Shown piece after piece: positions 1 to 4,803 of a stretch of DNA of 5,380 nt. Source of the DNA: Colwellia sp. (lineage in GTDB: Bacteria > Pseudomonadota > Gammaproteobacteria > Enterobacterales > Alteromonadaceae); contig DPHE01000066.1 in NCBI GenBank assembly GCA_003521815.1, positions 1-5,380 on the forward strand, given 5' to 3'. The translations under genes were made by a program, and so were the position numbers. The number at the start of each line of letters is the position of its first letter. Positions within the stretch are counted from its first letter, which is position 1. The notes under the pieces are model-generated. The model had not been told where the DNA came from. It made no database searches and was given only the letters and a program-made list of their open reading frames with translations.

Positions 1-710
1 AACAGTTTGAAGCGCAAGGTCTGAATAATTTTGCCGCTTATTCGCAATCGCCACAAGATTTGTCTGATAATGAAACTGATACAAGTACTGGAGTAGGTAT
101 TCAATTAGGTATAAACCAAACGATTAACTCGTCACTCAACTGGGGAGCTAGTTACCGCTCTGCGGTTTCAATGCAAGAGTTTGACAGTTACCGCGGTTTA
201 TTTGCAGAACAAGGTGGCTTTGACTTGCCAAGCTCGATTCAAATTGGTGCCGCTTTTAAAGTTACGCCAAACAATGAAATTATATTTGATTGGCAAAAAA
301 TAAATTACGGTGAAGTAAAAAGCATAGCAAATCCAATAAATAACTTAATGTCAGCACCGCTAGGCGCTGACGGTGGTGCTGGATTTGGTTGGGACGACAT
401 GACCATTTATAAACTCGGCTACCAATGGCAACGTACGGTGCAACAAAAAATCCGTTTTGGTATTTCTTACACCGAGCAACCTATTCCATCATCTGAAGTG
501 TTATTTAATATTCTAGCGCCGGGCGTGCAAGAGTGGCATTTTACAACAGGCTTTAGCCATTCATTTAGTAACAAAGTACAATTAAACGCAATGGCTTTTT
601 ACTCGCCAGCAAAAGAGGTGACTGGTGCTAATTTTTTAGCGCCAAACCAAGCGTTATCAATTGAAATGGAACAGTTTGGTTTGGGTGTTTCTGTTGTGTG
701 GGGGATTTAA
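1..710 (+). CDS. FadL/OmpP1/TodX-family outer-membrane transport protein (5' truncated by window edge)
   Basis: This is the C-terminal part of a FadL-type beta-barrel that lets hydrophobic compounds cross the outer membrane. The frame is open from the first whole codon (position 3) to the TAA at 708-710, about 235 residues, so the true start lies before the window; the in-frame TTG at 60 is not a start. Family signatures are FDWQKINYGEV, the stretch GFGWDDMTIYKLGYQW and EQPIPSSEVLFNILAPG, set among alternating polar/hydrophobic beta strands with aromatic girdle residues. The last residues (GLGVSVVWGI) form a final strand but end in Ile rather than the usual Phe. The YeeE/YedE gene follows after 3 bases, so the genes are co-transcribed. 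The substrate cannot be read from the sequence; long-chain fatty acids or other hydrophobic compounds are the family norm, and the neighbours hint at a sulfur link. Confidence 0.9.
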   Translation, partial: QFEAQGLNNFAAYSQSPQDLSDNETDTSTGVGIQLGINQTINSSLNWGASYRSAVSMQEFDSYRGLFAEQGGFDLPSSIQIGAAFKVTPNNEIIFDWQKINYGEVKSIANPINNLMSAPLGADGGAGFGWDDMTIYKLGYQWQRTVQQKIRFGISYTEQPIPSSEVLFNILAPGVQEWHFTTGFSHSFSNKVQLNAMAFYSPAKEVTGANFLAPNQALSIEMEQFGLGVSVVWGI

Positions 711-713
711 AAA

Positions 714-1127
714 ATGGTAACAGAATTTTCGCCGGTAGCTGCAGCTGCTGGTGGTGCTTTGATAGGCATAGCCTGTGCGCTATTACTTGTTTTATACGGA
801 AAAATAGCGGGAATATCGGACGTTGTTAAATCTATTTTTACCAAAACAACTTCAGGCTCTCGCTGGAAGATCTATTTTATCATTGGTTTGTTTTTAGCGG
901 GTATAACTGTACAGATATTTGCACCTTCATTATTAGAGGGCGAATTGCGCTTACCCCCTTGGCTTATTATTGTTGCAGGGCTTTTGGTTGGTGCAGGCAC
1001 AACGCTTGCTAATGGCTGTACAAGCGGTCATGGTGTATGTGGTATGTCGCGCTTTTCTACCCGCTCTTGGGTTTCAACATGCACATTTATGGCCGTTGCT
1101 ATAATAACTGCAAACCTTGTAGGGTAA
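714..1127 (+). CDS. YeeE/YedE-family inner-membrane protein, N-terminal-half type (PmpA-like)
   Basis: This 137-residue inner-membrane protein has about four membrane segments (roughly residues 8-29, 52-70, 82-100 and 117-136). The YeeE/YedE signature NGCTSGHGVCG lies at 100-110 and is followed by SRFSTRSW. Cysteines in this motif handle the sulfur substrate in thiosulfate-importing YeeE. Here the family fold is split: this protein corresponds to one half and the next gene to the other, like the PmpA/PmpB pair of Serratia. The ATG is preceded by a G-rich ribosome site (GGGGGA, about 700-705) inside the end of the porin gene, so translation is probably coupled. Import of a reduced sulfur compound is inferred from the family and not shown for this subgroup. 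Confidence 0.9.
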   Translation: MVTEFSPVAAAAGGALIGIACALLLVLYGKIAGISDVVKSIFTKTTSGSRWKIYFIIGLFLAGITVQIFAPSLLEGELRLPPWLIIVAGLLVGAGTTLANGCTSGHGVCGMSRFSTRSWVSTCTFMAVAIITANLVG

Positions 1128-1131
1128 ATAA

Positions 1132-1533
1132 ATGAAAGCAATTACCATTGTTATTTTAGGATTTATATTTGGCTTGGGACTTATTGTTAGTGGTATGACA
1201 AACCCTGATAAAGTACTTAATTTTCTTACTTTTGGAAACCAGTGGGATGGAAGTTTAATTATAGTGATGGCTGTTGCTATGCTAATAATGATGCTGACGT
1301 GGCAGTGGGTGGCTAAAAAAGAGAAGCCGCTCTTTGCAGAAAAGTTGACTTTAAGCGATTTAAAAAAAATCGACAGTAAATTAGTAATCGGCTCTGTACT
1401 GTTTGGTTTAGGGTGGGGGTTAAGTGGTATATGCCCAGGTCCAGGGCTTGTTCAACTCGTCTCTCTTAAAATGGAGTTTTGGTTGTTCTTTGCAGCCGTA
1501 CTTGGCGGTATGTGGTTAGCTAAAAAAGTATAA
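1132..1533 (+). CDS. YeeE/YedE-family inner-membrane protein, second-half type (PmpB-like)
   Basis: This 133-residue inner-membrane protein is the partner of the preceding gene. It has membrane segments near residues 4-21, 41-60, 84-101 and 114-130. Two signatures are visible: GLIVSGMTNPDKVLNFL (16-32) and GLGWGLSGICPGPGLV (92-107). The second holds the single conserved Cys of this half and the GxCPGP loop typical of YeeE/YedE repeats. The start lies 4 bases after the previous stop, with AGGG (1121-1124) as ribosome site inside that gene's end. The two probably assemble into one transporter for a small sulfur species, fed through the FadL-type porin; this is inference from family and order. 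The frame is intact and the length is normal for the small family members. Confidence 0.9.
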   Translation: MKAITIVILGFIFGLGLIVSGMTNPDKVLNFLTFGNQWDGSLIIVMAVAMLIMMLTWQWVAKKEKPLFAEKLTLSDLKKIDSKLVIGSVLFGLGWGLSGICPGPGLVQLVSLKMEFWLFFAAVLGGMWLAKKV

Positions 1534-1540
1534 CCCTTGT

Positions 1541-1559
1541 TGCCGAGTTATACTCGGCA
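1541..1559 (+). terminator. Hairpin ending the porin-YeeE operon
   Basis: A perfect 7-bp stem (TGCCGAG / CTCGGCA) with loop TTATA starts 7 bases after the last stop codon. The pyrimidine-rich run TTTCTCTT follows a few bases later. The T tract is imperfect, so termination may be weak, but position and GC-rich stem fit. Confidence 0.55.
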
Positions 1560-1582
1560 TGCACTTTCTCTTAAAAAAGATA

Positions 1583-1622
1583 CATAACTCAAACAATATA
1601 TAATTATATTGTTTGAGTTATG
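1583..1622 (-). terminator. Perfect 18-bp inverted repeat, possible minus-strand terminator
   Basis: The left arm 1583-1600 is the exact reverse complement of 1605-1622, with loop TAAT. Read on the minus strand, the hairpin is followed within two bases by TCTTTTTT (rc of 1572-1580), the layout of a Rho-independent terminator. With the plus-strand hairpin at 1541-1559 it would separate converging transcripts. The stem is AT-rich, so an operator or the core of a small mobile element is an alternative. Confidence 0.45.
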
Positions 1623-1861
1623 CTAAAAAGTACACTAGAAATTTTTAACAGTAACCCTTGGCTAGGGGCTATTTTTTATCTGAGTATAAATAACATAAAC
1701 GCCCTATCGAATATAATCAATCAACAAAATATTCGATAAACTACTAACGCCCAACCATCAAAAGATCATAAACCTAAATAATGTAATAAAACCAAAAGCC
1801 AACCAACACTAAGTATCACTTTTCCAGAAAAGCACAAACAAAGCCCTGTTACTAAATGCGA

Positions 1862-1935
1862 CTAGTTTTGTGTATGGCAGAGGCTGTTAATATATAGCTG
1901 AAGTAAAACTAGGGAGTAATATTTAGCCTCTAGTT
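1862..1935 (+). other. Interleaved inverted repeats (possible pseudoknot-forming RNA)
   Basis: CTAGTTTT (1862-1869) can pair with AAAACTAG (1905-1912), and AGAGGCT (1879-1885) can pair with AGCCTCT (1925-1931). The order is A, B, A', B', which is H-type pseudoknot topology. A second CTAGTT (1930-1935) competes for the same AACTAG, giving a mutually exclusive hairpin. No known RNA family is recognised and no strong promoter is evident, so chance pairing in AT-rich DNA remains possible. Confidence 0.25.
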
Positions 1936-1982
1936 CTTAATCAGTAGTTACGAGTGAGCTACAAAACTGTGGTCAGTATTAC

Positions 1983-2011
1983 TTGACGGTTCGGAGAGTA
2001 ACAAGCATAAA
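1983..2011 (+). promoter_or_regulatory. Possible sigma-70-type promoter with no gene downstream
   Basis: TTGACG (1983-1988) and CATAAA (2006-2011) are spaced by 17 bases. No open frame follows before the strong terminator at 2212-2255, so if active it would give a non-coding transcript of about 240 bases covering the 12-bp repeats and the tRNA-like fragment. The -10 match is only 4 of 6. Confidence 0.22.
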
Positions 2012-2077
2012 AATGTATGGCCTAAGCAATTTAATAACTGTCGAACCAAAGACAAAAAAACGAGGTGACTCACAATT

Positions 2078-2113
2078 AAAGCGGCACCAAAAGCAGTACC
2101 AAAAGCAGTACCA
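2078..2113. repeat. Three tandem 12-bp units, candidate integrase arm-type sites
   Basis: The units are AAAGCGGCACCA (2078-2089), then AAAGCAGTACCA twice (2090-2101, 2102-2113). On the other strand this reads as GGTAC-type boxes every 12 bases. A similar 12-13-base spacing of GTAC boxes occurs at 2294-2323, before the integrase remnant. P4-type integrases bind short direct repeats (arm sites) on either side of the crossover core. The first unit also shares AGCGGCACCAAA exactly with the tRNA-like end at 2178-2189. Arm-site function is inferred from pattern and position. Confidence 0.5.
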
Positions 2114-2167
2114 GTAAGTATTAATTTATTTTAAAGCATAAAAAAACAAAAACTTAAGCTCTGCAAG

Positions 2168-2187
2168 CGAGTCCCGCAGCGGCACCA
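2168..2187 (+). other. tRNA 3'-end-like fragment (possible attachment core)
   Basis: The 20 bases CGAGTCCCGCAGCGGCACCA resemble the end of a tRNA: T-loop, 3' half of the T stem, acceptor strand and CCA. The usual spacing needs one more base (CCCGCC instead of CCCGC), and the bases before it do not complete a T arm, so this is not a working tRNA gene. A tRNA-end copy followed within 200 bases by a P4-type integrase start is the classic left junction of an island integrated at a tRNA gene. The tRNA species cannot be named with confidence. Confidence 0.4.
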
Positions 2188-2193
2188 AATTAT

Positions 2194-2208
2194 GGTTCAT
2201 CAAGAACC
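2194..2208. repeat. Small hairpin between tRNA-like end and terminator
   Basis: GGTTC (2194-2198) and GAACC (2204-2208) form a 5-bp stem with a 5-base loop directly after the CCA. Its role is unknown; it could be part of a tRNA trailer. Confidence 0.3.
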
Positions 2209-2211
2209 AAT

Positions 2212-2255
2212 AAAAAACCCGTAAAGCCTTATAAAACAAGCTTTACGGGTTTTTT
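2212..2255. terminator. Strong bidirectional Rho-independent terminator
   Basis: A perfect 16-bp inverted repeat: AAAAAACCCGTAAAGC (2212-2227) and GCTTTACGGGTTTTTT (2240-2255) with a 12-base loop. The 10-bp core is flanked by a T tract on both strands, so it can stop transcription from either side. It sits 25 bases after the tRNA-like CCA end, as expected for a tRNA operon terminator carried along by an integration event. It also shields the upstream operon from the minus-strand genes on the right. Confidence 0.9.
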
Positions 2256-2281
2256 ATGTCCTAAGTGATATAATAAGGTTT

Positions 2282-2327
2282 CGTGACATCCGCACTTTTT
2301 AGGAGTACTTTTAGGGGTACCAGATAA
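2282..2327 (+). repeat. Direct repeat copy 1, upstream of integrase remnant (candidate arm/att DNA)
   Basis: It begins CGTGAC and includes ACTTTTTAGGAGT followed by ACTTTTAGGGGTACCAG. A near-identical copy ends the window (5336-5380); over the 30 bases from ACTTTTTAG to ACCAG, 27 match. Internally it is itself a 12-13-base repeat. It lies 25-70 bases before the integrase start, where arm-type binding sites occur. GGAGTAC (2302-2308) also faces GTACTCC (2343-2349), a 7-bp inverted repeat just before that start. Confidence 0.65.
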
Positions 2328-2351
2328 ATCCACTAAGTTGCGGTACTCCAA

Positions 2352-2411
2352 ATGGCCAAATTAACAAACCCGTTAACCAATACAGAAGTAAAATAAGCTA
2401 AACCAAAGATG
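2352..2411 (+). pseudogene. N-terminal remnant of a P4-type tyrosine integrase (DUF4102 arm-binding domain)
   Basis: From the ATG at 2352 the frame reads MAKLTNPLTNTEVK, then TAA, then AKPKDA. This matches the start of P4-type site-specific integrases (typically ...LTNTEVKQAKPKD...), the arm-type DNA-binding domain. The stop lies exactly where the family has Gln (CAA to TAA, one change). After about 20 codons the resemblance ends and a second stop follows (2436-2438), so the remaining ~95% of an integrase of roughly 400 residues, including the catalytic domain, is gone. It sits after a tRNA-like 3' end, a terminator and GTAC-type repeats, the normal upstream layout of such genes. The recognition rests on 20 residues but they are the diagnostic ones. 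The opposing fragment at 2398-2508 overlaps its end, marking a deletion or rearrangement junction near 2411-2420. Confidence 0.65.
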
Positions 2412-2508
2412 CTAAAATAGCTTCTTCTTTCGGTTGAGAAATGACACCATCTTTACCGAAAAAACAGGCCACAACTTTAACCACAACATCTAAATTTTCT
2501 ATATTCAT
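2398..2508 (-). pseudogene. Truncated 5' fragment of an unknown gene
   Basis: A 36-codon frame starts at ATG 2508-2506, preceded by a good purine-rich ribosome site (GGAGG then GATGAG, about 2514-2526). A TATAAT box lies at 2553-2548. The product starts MNIENLDVVVKVVACFFGKD and continues GVISQPKEEA. Its last codons overlap the integrase remnant, whose reverse complement supplies the end of the frame and the TAG. The strong initiation signals with an abrupt, foreign 3' end suggest the first third or so of a real gene cut by the island junction. The fragment might be the start of a TerB-like or other small helical protein, but I do not recognise it firmly. It lies 97 bases downstream of the methyltransferase-HNH gene on the same strand and may once have been its partner. 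It could instead be a genuine short ORF. Confidence 0.4.
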
Positions 2509-2547
2509 AATATATCTCATCCTCCAAGAAACTGCTCATTTAACAAA

Positions 2548-2553
2548 ATTATA
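2548..2553 (-). promoter_or_regulatory. -10-like box for the truncated minus-strand fragment
   Basis: TATAAT on the minus strand lies about 40 bases before the ATG at 2508 and about 20 before its ribosome site. No good -35 box is seen at 17 bases (ATAAAC), so the call is weak. Confidence 0.3.
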
Positions 2554-2605
2554 GTAACTCGTTTCTTTGTGTTTATTGGTTATTATTTTGTAATAGTATG
2601 TATTC

Positions 2606-4000
2606 TTACCATTCTTTTAACTGCTGCATATCTTTCAATCGCCCACGTTGCATTACCAGCGCTTCAAACAAATCAGCAATTGATGTGTTATCTGAATTTA
2701 CCCCCGGCAATGCAATATTCGCCTCAGCAAAAAATCGCTTTTGTTGCGACTGGTTAATCTCTTTTTTTTGTTCTATTTCTGTAGAATTCGCAAAATATGG
2801 GGTACTTATTGTGTAGCCCATTGGCTGTTCGTTTATTTCTAATGTTTTGGCATTTGAGGTGTTAATTTGTTTGTTAGTTGCTGCTGTATCATTCAACCAA
2901 GCCTCTTGCCACCAATGCTGAATGCGTTCTTTCGACTCAAGTAACTTATGTTCAGTCGGTAATCTATCGCTTTTTTGATTGTTAATTTTGCAGTCTGTCG
3001 GCAGTAAATTCCATAAGTCGTTATTCGGCCAGCGGGAAAATGGCATGCTGTGATCAATGTCGTACTTATTATTTAATGACTTAGCTGACCATACACACAG
3101 TGCTATTTCAGGTAATTCATGTTTTAGTTGCTCAAAACGATTACGCACTTCTGTCGTTAAGCGTTTTGGCTCTAACCAGTTTAAAGCTTGATGTAAATGA
3201 TATTGCTTTTCAGGCGTTGAATGTTGCTGGTTTCCTTTATAACTTGCCATAGTTTTAACCCACTCGCTCACAAGAACAGGTTCTATCCAACAAGCATAAC
3301 GGTTAAATGCCAACCAAGTTGACTCGGGTAATGAGAACTCCCCCCACTGCTCCAATGTTTGTAAATCAAGAAATATACTATCTTTAGCCTTTACTGTTTT
3401 ATTAGCTACTTCGAATACTGATTCATCAGAATTTGGTAGTGTAATGTAAGTACAAGGCATTTCCTTGATATTGAGTACTGATGCCGAAAGCGTTTTATAT
3501 AGGGCTACGGCATCATCACCTGTAAATAAATTACCGATACGATAATCAGAAGCGGTTCGATGTTTTAACTTATGCCAGCCGGAGGACTTCATAAACCCCA
3601 TATTAGGGTTCTTATTGGGTGTTTGAAATAACTGGTGGGTATCTATTAAGTCTTTATATTGATGACACCAATAAAGTGCTACTAACCCTACAGGTAAGAT
3701 AACTCTATCACCAAAAGGTGAAGACTCTCTTCGCAATACTGCACCTGGATGTCCATCAGCAATTCGAAGTAAAACACGTAACAAAGCCAGTTTATGAGTA
3801 GCCGATTTACCATCATTTATAGCTACATTACGTATAAATGGAAATGCACCAGTACCATCATCAGGTGATTGCAATACAACGGTTTGCCAACTTACATGAG
3901 GCCTGTTTAATTTATCATCTTCTTTAGCTGTTTCTAATTTGCAGTATAAGCCCACACCACTGGCTAATTTCTTTAATTCATCAGCACAAACTTGATGCAT
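2606..4000 (-). CDS. HNH endonuclease part of a broken methyltransferase-HNH fusion
   Basis: This 464-residue frame carries an HNH nuclease domain near 300-350: C302-x-W, YDIDH (313-317, with D316 and likely catalytic H317), PFSRWPNNDLWNLLP (320-334), and N340, N341, K343 completing the beta-beta-alpha metal site. Residues 1-45 are not an HNH leader: DELKKLASGVG and VSWQTVVLQ look like the last helix and strand of a Rossmann methyltransferase. Residues 60-290 form an accessory region (THKLALLRVLLRIADG at 68-83; STWLAFNRYACWIEPVL at 227-243). Residues about 371-420 are a polar Asn/Thr/Gln-rich stretch before RFFAEANIALPG. The codons just before ATG 4000 are open back to TAA 4030-4028, and the methyltransferase reads straight into that stop in the same frame. 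The ribosome site before ATG 4000 is poor, so this start probably reflects an internal Met. HNH residues are intact, so a truncated nuclease may still be made by reinitiation. Action on foreign DNA is an inference. Confidence 0.8.
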   Translation of the reverse strand: MHQVCADELKKLASGVGLYCKLETAKEDDKLNRPHVSWQTVVLQSPDDGTGAFPFIRNVAINDGKSATHKLALLRVLLRIADGHPGAVLRRESSPFGDRVILPVGLVALYWCHQYKDLIDTHQLFQTPNKNPNMGFMKSSGWHKLKHRTASDYRIGNLFTGDDAVALYKTLSASVLNIKEMPCTYITLPNSDESVFEVANKTVKAKDSIFLDLQTLEQWGEFSLPESTWLAFNRYACWIEPVLVSEWVKTMASYKGNQQHSTPEKQYHLHQALNWLEPKRLTTEVRNRFEQLKHELPEIALCVWSAKSLNNKYDIDHSMPFSRWPNNDLWNLLPTDCKINNQKSDRLPTEHKLLESKERIQHWWQEAWLNDTAATNKQINTSNAKTLEINEQPMGYTISTPYFANSTEIEQKKEINQSQQKRFFAEANIALPGVNSDNTSIADLFEALVMQRGRLKDMQQLKEW

Positions 4001-4027
4001 TTTTCGTTCTTTACATTCTTGCTCTGT

Positions 4028-4491
4028 TTAACCATGTCGGAGTGAAATAACTAATTTCCCCCCCGGTTTTAGTAAGTTTGCTAGTTTACGAATAGAGCGT
4101 GCACGATCACTCGATGGGATATGCATCCAAACCGCACTAAGTAGAATTAAATCAAAGCTGACTTCTAGTTTAGTTATATTGTTTAATGCCGGTAATGAAT
4201 CTTCTAACCACTTAACATTTAAGTTTTTAGGGTCTATTGACCAATACGTGATAGCGCTTTAGCTGGCTCGACAGCAAAGATTTGAACGCTATGTTCTGTA
4301 TTTTTTTTATCCGAAAATTCTGCTAGGTATTTAGCATCACGACCAGCTCCAAGATCTAGGATCCGAGCATTAGGCTTTTCAATAATTGATGGTAGGAATT
4401 GAGACCAGCTTTTGTGGTCCTCTACAAAAGACTTTGAAAGATATTGCTGTGCTAATTCATTAGCATTGTCGTTATAAAACTTAGGGGACAA
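4028..4491 (-). pseudogene. Class I SAM-dependent methyltransferase part of the broken fusion gene
   Basis: The methyltransferase half is spread over two frames. The first (TTG 4491, AGGA ribosome site at about 4504-4501) gives 85 residues with motif I ILDLGAGRDAKYLAEF (44-59) and the strand-2 acidic motif FAVEP (72-76), and stops at TAG 4236-4234 after SRIGQ. The second, shifted frame (4240-4028) continues with DPKNLNVKWLEDSLPALNN, FDLILLSAVWMHIP (motif IV region) and LLKPGGKLVISLRHG, then TAA 4030-4028. Beyond that stop the same frame continues as the HNH ORF, whose first 45 residues complete the Rossmann fold. Motif I lacks two residues of the usual GxGxGRD (one would expect LDLGAGSGRDAKY), which should harm SAM binding. 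The motif IV region is of the Methyltransf_11/25 kind; no DPPY or NPPF motif of a DNA methyltransferase is seen. Together with 2606-4000 the gene spans 1886 bases, about 630 codons when repaired. Confidence 0.8.
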
Positions 4492-4544
4492 CTATATCAT
4501 CCTAATTTACGGCTTGATGCCGAAGTCATATCCATGTGATGTTA

Positions 4545-4576
4545 ATTATAGTGTCAAATCAACTAGCTGTTGTCAA
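4545..4576 (-). promoter_or_regulatory. Possible promoter of the methyltransferase-HNH gene
   Basis: On the minus strand TTGACA (4576-4571) is followed by TATAAT (4550-4545). Both boxes are perfect but the spacer is 20 bases, longer than the usual 17. A second TTGACA (4557-4552) lies 19 bases downstream of the first as part of a repeated TTTGACA. Distance to the TTG start is about 50 bases. Confidence 0.35.
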
Positions 4577-4661
4577 AGTAACTTCACTCCCATTGATTTT
4601 TCACAACAGGTAATACCTGGTACGTTTGAGTATGCGCATAAAAGCCGTGACCTATTGGCTG

Positions 4662-4694
4662 TAATGGCAGTCAGCTCTTAACTGACTGTCATTA
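4662..4694. repeat. 13-bp hairpin with one G-U pair
   Basis: TAATGGCAGTCAG (4662-4674) pairs with CTGACTGTCATTA (4682-4694) around CTCTTAA, with a single G/T difference. On the plus strand CGATTTTTT follows 11 bases later, too far for a standard terminator and with no plus-strand gene upstream. On the minus strand no T run follows. It could be an S4 mRNA 3' structure, a remnant of a small repeat, or a binding site. Confidence 0.4.
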
Positions 4695-4803
4695 AGGGTA
4701 AACCTCGATTTTTTACTATACTTCCCTGAATTTAATCATCATTGTGATGTGATTCTATTAAATCGTGACTTATTCTAAATTACTGAGAAAATTTAACGCA
4801 TAA

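Larger units (their letters stand above)
1623..2077. other. Gene-free intergenic stretch with inverted repeats
   Basis: I find no credible coding frame on either strand here. Structure seen: a weak 4-bp stem with a T run (CCCT/AGGG then CTATTTTTT, about 1654-1678); a 10-bp perfect inverted repeat TATCGAATAT (1705-1714) / ATATTCGATA (1729-1738); interleaved inverted repeats at 1862-1935 (separate entry); and GGTTCG (1989-1994) facing CGAACC (2042-2047). The stretch lies between the chromosomal-looking operon and the island boundary and may be eroded island DNA. Confidence 0.5.
4492..4803. other. Gene-free stretch between the fusion gene and the S4 gene
   Basis: No credible coding frame. Visible structure: a 4-bp stem CGGC/GCCG (4510-4522) just before the methyltransferase start; possible promoter boxes (4545-4576); a 13-bp palindrome CAGGTAATACCTG (4607-4619) followed by GTACG; a 13-bp hairpin (4662-4694); and a bulged AATCA...TGATT hairpin (4734-4754). 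No clear terminator with T tract follows the S4 gene. Confidence 0.5.

Noticed and set aside
60..62. TTG as start of the porin gene
   Set aside because: The same frame is open to the window edge with family-like sequence, so the codon is internal Leu.
1705..1750. Integron attC-like bases (GCCCAAC near 1749 and flanking inverted repeat)
   Set aside because: No matching GTTRRRY partner, no paired L and R boxes, and no cassette gene or integron integrase.
1956..1999. GAGC...GACGGTTCGGAGAG resembles domain V of a group II intron
   Set aside because: The 5' and 3' halves do not pair beyond the end bases, the length is 37 rather than 34, and no reverse transcriptase or intron domains are present.
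1953..2128. Minus-strand open frame across the 12-bp tandem repeats
   Set aside because: It has no ATG or other supported start, no ribosome site and low-quality sequence; the repeats explain its periodicity.
2569..2816. Two short plus-strand ORFs (2569-2757, 2598-2816)
   Set aside because: They lie almost wholly over the HNH coding region on the other strand and have no recognisable product or convincing ribosome site.
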